Shown piece by piece: positions 61,081-64,000 of a stretch of 64,000 nucleotides of DNA (the first letter of the stretch is position 1; each line of letters starts with the position of its first letter). The notes beneath the pieces are model-generated. The model was given only the letters and a program-made list of their open reading frames with translations, searched no databases and was not told where the DNA came from. A program made the position numbers and the translations under genes. Origin of the DNA: Gelidibacter maritimus (GTDB lineage Bacteria; Bacteroidota; Bacteroidia; Flavobacteriales; Flavobacteriaceae); NCBI RefSeq assembly GCF_014062315.1, contig NZ_JACGLT010000002.1:186001-250000 (forward strand), written 5' to 3'.

Positions 61081-62403
61081 TTACAAGTCATTTAAAAGGG
61101 TTTGTAGCTCCTCCAAACTATCTGGTTTAGCCATAATTTTTTTGTCTTTATCCAATATAAAATAAGTTGGTGTACTTTCTACACCATATTCACTGCTCAC
61201 AAATCGTCTTGGCGACCCTGAATCAATAACATGAATAAAGTTAGGATAGTTTAGAATTTCTCTATCCCACGCAACATCTTCACCCTGCGTACCATAAGCA
61301 ATCACTTTTAAAGTTTTGGCATCTAATTGATCAACCGTTTTTCTGACTTCAGGTAATTGCTCTAAACAATGGGAGCACCCACTATTCCAAAAAATTAGCA
61401 AGTAATTATCGGCCATCTTTAAGTCATGTAGTGTAGTAGTTATTTCTTTGCCATCAACTTCTGAGTTAATAGGAAAATCTATTGCCGTAGACCCCACCGA
61501 ATTGTTTTTAAAAATGGTCAAGACGTTAACTAACATCGTATGATCTGCTTCTTTTGCAAGCGCTAATAGATAGGTGTCGGAAATATAATTTGCAACGCTG
61601 TCCATTTCTATTTGCACCATATTTGACCATATGGCCTGTAACAAAGCCATTTTTATTTCTGAATTGTCTTCTCCAATATAATTGACTAGATTATCAATTT
61701 GATGTTTATAGAAATCTTCGGTGGCATCTGCCGACATTCCGAAAATATAAGCTCTAACCCGATCAGTTAAAAACTCGGAACTTTGCAATAATGGATTGCC
61801 AAAATCAACATTGGCAAGGTAGGTCTCCTTAAGGTTTTTGGAATAGGTGGAAATGTCTTCATAAGATTCTGGAATATAAGGCTTATTTGCTTTAATAAAC
61901 ACCGAAACCATAGAACCTTTTGAGGCCAACTCAAATGCATCCTGTGTTTCTTTCAAGGTTTTAAAGATGTCTTTAAAAGTTGCTTTATCATCACTTTTAT
62001 GCGTGTAAAAATTGCTGATAGCTCTGTTGATCATTTCAATGCTGTTGGTGTAAGACGCCCATAATTTATTTTCATTAGACTCCTTAAACTCCAAACCTTC
62101 AGTTAAACTAAATTGCAATACAACATCTTCTTTGCCATTATAGATTAAGTCAAAATTGTTAGTTTCCTGAGGCACGCCGTAGACAATTTTATAAATCCCA
62201 ATAGCTTCTGTAGTATCCATTTCAATTTTGAATTGGCCTTTTTCATTTACTTTGGCTCTATCAACATACGAAGCACCGCTTGGACTTGATTTATAGAGAA
62301 ACGCATAGGTGAAATCTTCAGCTGGCGAAAAAGTGCCCTCAATAGCATGTTGGGCCATTAGAAAAGAGGGTATGAATAAAAAAAGTATAATTAGGTTTCT
62401 CAT
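61081..62403 (-). CDS. TlpA/thioredoxin-like exported protein
   Basis: The protein has 440 residues. It has a signal peptide (MRNLIILFLFIPSFLMAQ), an N-terminal beta domain (about 20-110, DUF4369-like: EGTFSPAEDFTYAFLYKSSPSGASYVDRAKVNEKGQFKIEM) and a long helical middle. A C-terminal thioredoxin fold (about 310-440) has the redox motif CSHC in FWNSGCSHCLEQLPEV and the cis-Pro in VESTPTYFILD. It is therefore a probable periplasmic thiol reductase of the TlpA group. The partner and direction (reductant or isomerase) are unknown. It stands alone between kbp and mfd. Confidence 0.85.
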   Translation of the reverse strand: MRNLIILFLFIPSFLMAQHAIEGTFSPAEDFTYAFLYKSSPSGASYVDRAKVNEKGQFKIEMDTTEAIGIYKIVYGVPQETNNFDLIYNGKEDVVLQFSLTEGLEFKESNENKLWASYTNSIEMINRAISNFYTHKSDDKATFKDIFKTLKETQDAFELASKGSMVSVFIKANKPYIPESYEDISTYSKNLKETYLANVDFGNPLLQSSEFLTDRVRAYIFGMSADATEDFYKHQIDNLVNYIGEDNSEIKMALLQAIWSNMVQIEMDSVANYISDTYLLALAKEADHTMLVNVLTIFKNNSVGSTAIDFPINSEVDGKEITTTLHDLKMADNYLLIFWNSGCSHCLEQLPEVRKTVDQLDAKTLKVIAYGTQGEDVAWDREILNYPNFIHVIDSGSPRRFVSSEYGVESTPTYFILDKDKKIMAKPDSLEELQTLLNDL

Positions 62404-62476
62404 ACGTTAACTATTTTAGTTTTTATAAATCTACTCATTATAGTACTTCTGGATTTAAAATTTAATGTCTCAAAAA

Positions 62477-64000
62477 TCAAGCCGCTATAGGTTTCAGTAC
62501 CGACAAGGCTTGTTCAACTGTTTTAATGTGTTCAAAGGTAAGCAATAAACGCAGCCCTGATCTTGTTGGCTTTTCTTTCATTTTCCCTGCTCCAGGGTGG
62601 GTTTGTACATATTGGATGACCTTGTTAAAACCGGCACTTTGGTAAAATGCACTTTGCTGATCGCTAATAAAATAGCCTATCAGCCTCCCTCTTTTCATGA
62701 CCACTTTTTCTAAGCCAATTTTTGTTGCCACCCATTTAATCCGGACGCTGTTTAATAAATCAACCACCTGTTTTGGCATTTCACCAAAACGATCAATGAT
62801 TTCGATTTCAAACTTTTGTAGTTCCTCTTCCGTTTTGATCTCATTTAATTTGGTGTACAAATTTAAACGCTCTGCAATATTATTCACATAATCATCTGGA
62901 AACAATAACTCAAAATCTGTATCGATAGTGATGTCCTTAACATAATCTCTGTCTACCAGCTCATCTTGATATAGATCTTTGAATTCATTTTCCTTTAATT
63001 CTTCAATAGCCTCATTTAATATTTTCTGATAGGTATCAAAGCCAATATCATTGATAAAACCGCTTTGTTCACCACCAAGTAAGTCGCCGGCACCTCTGAT
63101 TTCCAAATCTTTCATGGCAATATTAAAACCACTCCCCAATTCGGTAAATTGTTCCAGAGCAGTTATCCGTTTCCTGGCATCTTCAGTCATAGACGAATAA
63201 TCTGGGGTGATAAAATAACAGAATGCTTTTTTATTGCTCCGTCCTACCCGACCGCGCATTTGGTGCAAATCACTCAAGCCAAAATTATTTGCATTGTTGA
63301 TAAAAATCGTATTGGCATTTGCCACATCCAAACCACTTTCTACGATGGTGGTACTGACCAAGACGTCAAATTCGCCATTCATAAAGTCCAACATCAACTG
63401 CTCTAATTTCTTACCCTCCAATTGTCCGTGTCCAATGCCAATTTTAGCATCGGGTACCAAGCGTTGGATCATCCCGGCAACCTCTTGGATGTTTTCTATC
63501 CGATTATGGATAAAAAAGACTTGTCCGCCACGTTGAATTTCGTATACCACGGCATCACGGATGGTTTCCTCACTAAACCGAATGACATGGCTTTCTATAG
63601 GATAACGGTTGGGTGGCGGGGTGGTAATAACCGATAAATCACGAGCGGCCATCAAGCTAAACTGCAAAGTTCGTGGAATAGGGGTTGCAGTCAAGGTCAA
63701 TACGTCCACATTATCTTTGAGGGTCTTTAATTTCTCTTTTACTGCCACCCCAAATTTCTGCTCCTCATCAACAATCAAAAGTCCTAAATCTTTGAATTTT
63801 ACATTCTTGTTGACCAGTTGATGGGTTCCTATAATAATATCCAAGTTGCCACTTTCAAGGCGTTCCAGCGTTTCTCGTTTTTCTTTTGCCGTTCTAAATC
63901 TGTTCAAATAATCAACGGTTACTGGAAAATCCTTCAGACGCTCTGTAAAAGTTCTGGAGTGTTGATAGGCCAAAACGGTAGTCGGTACCAAAACCGCCAC
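62477..64000 (-). CDS. mfd: Transcription-repair coupling factor Mfd, C-terminal part
   Basis: Mfd pushes stalled RNA polymerase off damaged DNA and recruits the nucleotide excision repair proteins. The frame is open to the right edge, so the start is outside the window. The visible 507 residues hold the end of the first RecA-like domain (GTHQLVNKNVKF, LLIVDEEQKFGV, LTLTATPIPRTLQFS) and the second one (FFIHNRIENI, VLVSTTIVESGLDV, and the QMRGRVGRSNKKAFCYF motif VI region). The C-terminal regulatory domain (about 330-500, with LFPDDYVNNIAERLNLY) follows. These are the RecG/Mfd superfamily 2 translocase motifs. Confidence 0.96.
   Translation of the reverse strand: MAVLVPTTVLAYQHSRTFTERLKDFPVTVDYLNRFRTAKEKRETLERLESGNLDIIIGTHQLVNKNVKFKDLGLLIVDEEQKFGVAVKEKLKTLKDNVDVLTLTATPIPRTLQFSLMAARDLSVITTPPPNRYPIESHVIRFSEETIRDAVVYEIQRGGQVFFIHNRIENIQEVAGMIQRLVPDAKIGIGHGQLEGKKLEQLMLDFMNGEFDVLVSTTIVESGLDVANANTIFINNANNFGLSDLHQMRGRVGRSNKKAFCYFITPDYSSMTEDARKRITALEQFTELGSGFNIAMKDLEIRGAGDLLGGEQSGFINDIGFDTYQKILNEAIEELKENEFKDLYQDELVDRDYVKDITIDTDFELLFPDDYVNNIAERLNLYTKLNEIKTEEELQKFEIEIIDRFGEMPKQVVDLLNSVRIKWVATKIGLEKVVMKRGRLIGYFISDQQSAFYQSAGFNKVIQYVQTHPGAGKMKEKPTRSGLRLLLTFEHIKTVEQALSVLKPIAA

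Noticed and set aside
1-64000. Possible tRNA, rRNA, CRISPR, insertion sequence or prophage genes
   Set aside because: No T-loop-like GGTTCGAATCC core in a cloverleaf setting, no spaced direct repeats of 25-40 nt, and no transposase or phage protein motif was found on either strand. Weak remnants cannot be excluded by eye.

Overview
The window looks like a chromosomal segment of a Flavobacteriaceae bacterium (phylum Bacteroidota). Four things point there: low G+C; promoter boxes of the TAnnTTTG type, often with an upstream TTG; family-typical genes (type IX secretion C-terminal domain, GLPGLI proteins, the Bat aerotolerance operon, OlsF-like acyltransferase, many TonB-dependent barrels); and start sites that mostly lack Shine-Dalgarno sequences. 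I cannot name a species. I found no rRNA, tRNA, CRISPR array, insertion sequence or prophage gene, so this is mostly core genome with a few accessory modules.

Layout. 1-2.7 kb: end of dxs, a tiny membrane ORF and dgt. 2.8-6.9 kb: a TonB-dependent receptor with a lipidated repeat-rich partner. 7.1-10.4 kb: a large secreted metalloprotease with a T9SS sorting domain. 10.8-21.7 kb: housekeeping genes (ribF, an HTTM-domain membrane protein, serS, a TPR protein, a DUF4286 protein, rsmA, mgtE, a 2-hydroxyacid dehydrogenase, a small Tic20-like membrane protein), with a decayed nucleotidyltransferase gene at 16.6-16.9 kb. 21.8-25.3 kb: the first GLPGLI/outer-membrane barrel pair. 25.6-32.8 kb: an acetyltransferase-aspartokinase-OlsF cluster, fbp, an AlbA_2 protein and a short-chain dehydrogenase. 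33.3-42.9 kb: the moxR/bat operon. 43.3-46.2 kb: carbonic anhydrase, cvpA, a conserved small protein and pheS. 46.3-52.6 kb: a GbsR/MarR-type regulator coupled to a complete RND efflux pump. 52.9-57.4 kb: the second barrel locus with two tandem GLPGLI genes. 57.6-64 kb: a small conserved protein, gpsA, a lipoprotein, a Kbp-like LysM protein, a TlpA-type thioredoxin protein and the C-terminal part of mfd.

How the genes work together. MoxR, the DUF58 protein, two VWA membrane proteins, two TPR proteins and two BatD-like proteins form a classic envelope complex locus. The regulator-MFP-RND-TolC set is one operon with overlapping genes and a perfect inverted repeat in its promoter, which suggests autoregulation. 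The two GLPGLI loci are paralogous modules of unknown function that pair a surface barrel with periplasmic or exported GLPGLI proteins.

The most unusual signals lie between genes. A short hairpin repeat with core TTCCTGC-n4-GCAGGAA, or a diverged copy, sits 6-14 nt upstream of six start codons, so its AGGAA arm falls where a Shine-Dalgarno sequence would be. Arrays of about five 7-bp units occur in three spacers of the bat operon; one is a pair of opposed arrays, and another supplies a start codon. There is also a readable relic of an MNT-type antitoxin, a tiny hydrophobic ORF bracketed by two terminators, and a long hairpin in the leader of the second GLPGLI operon.
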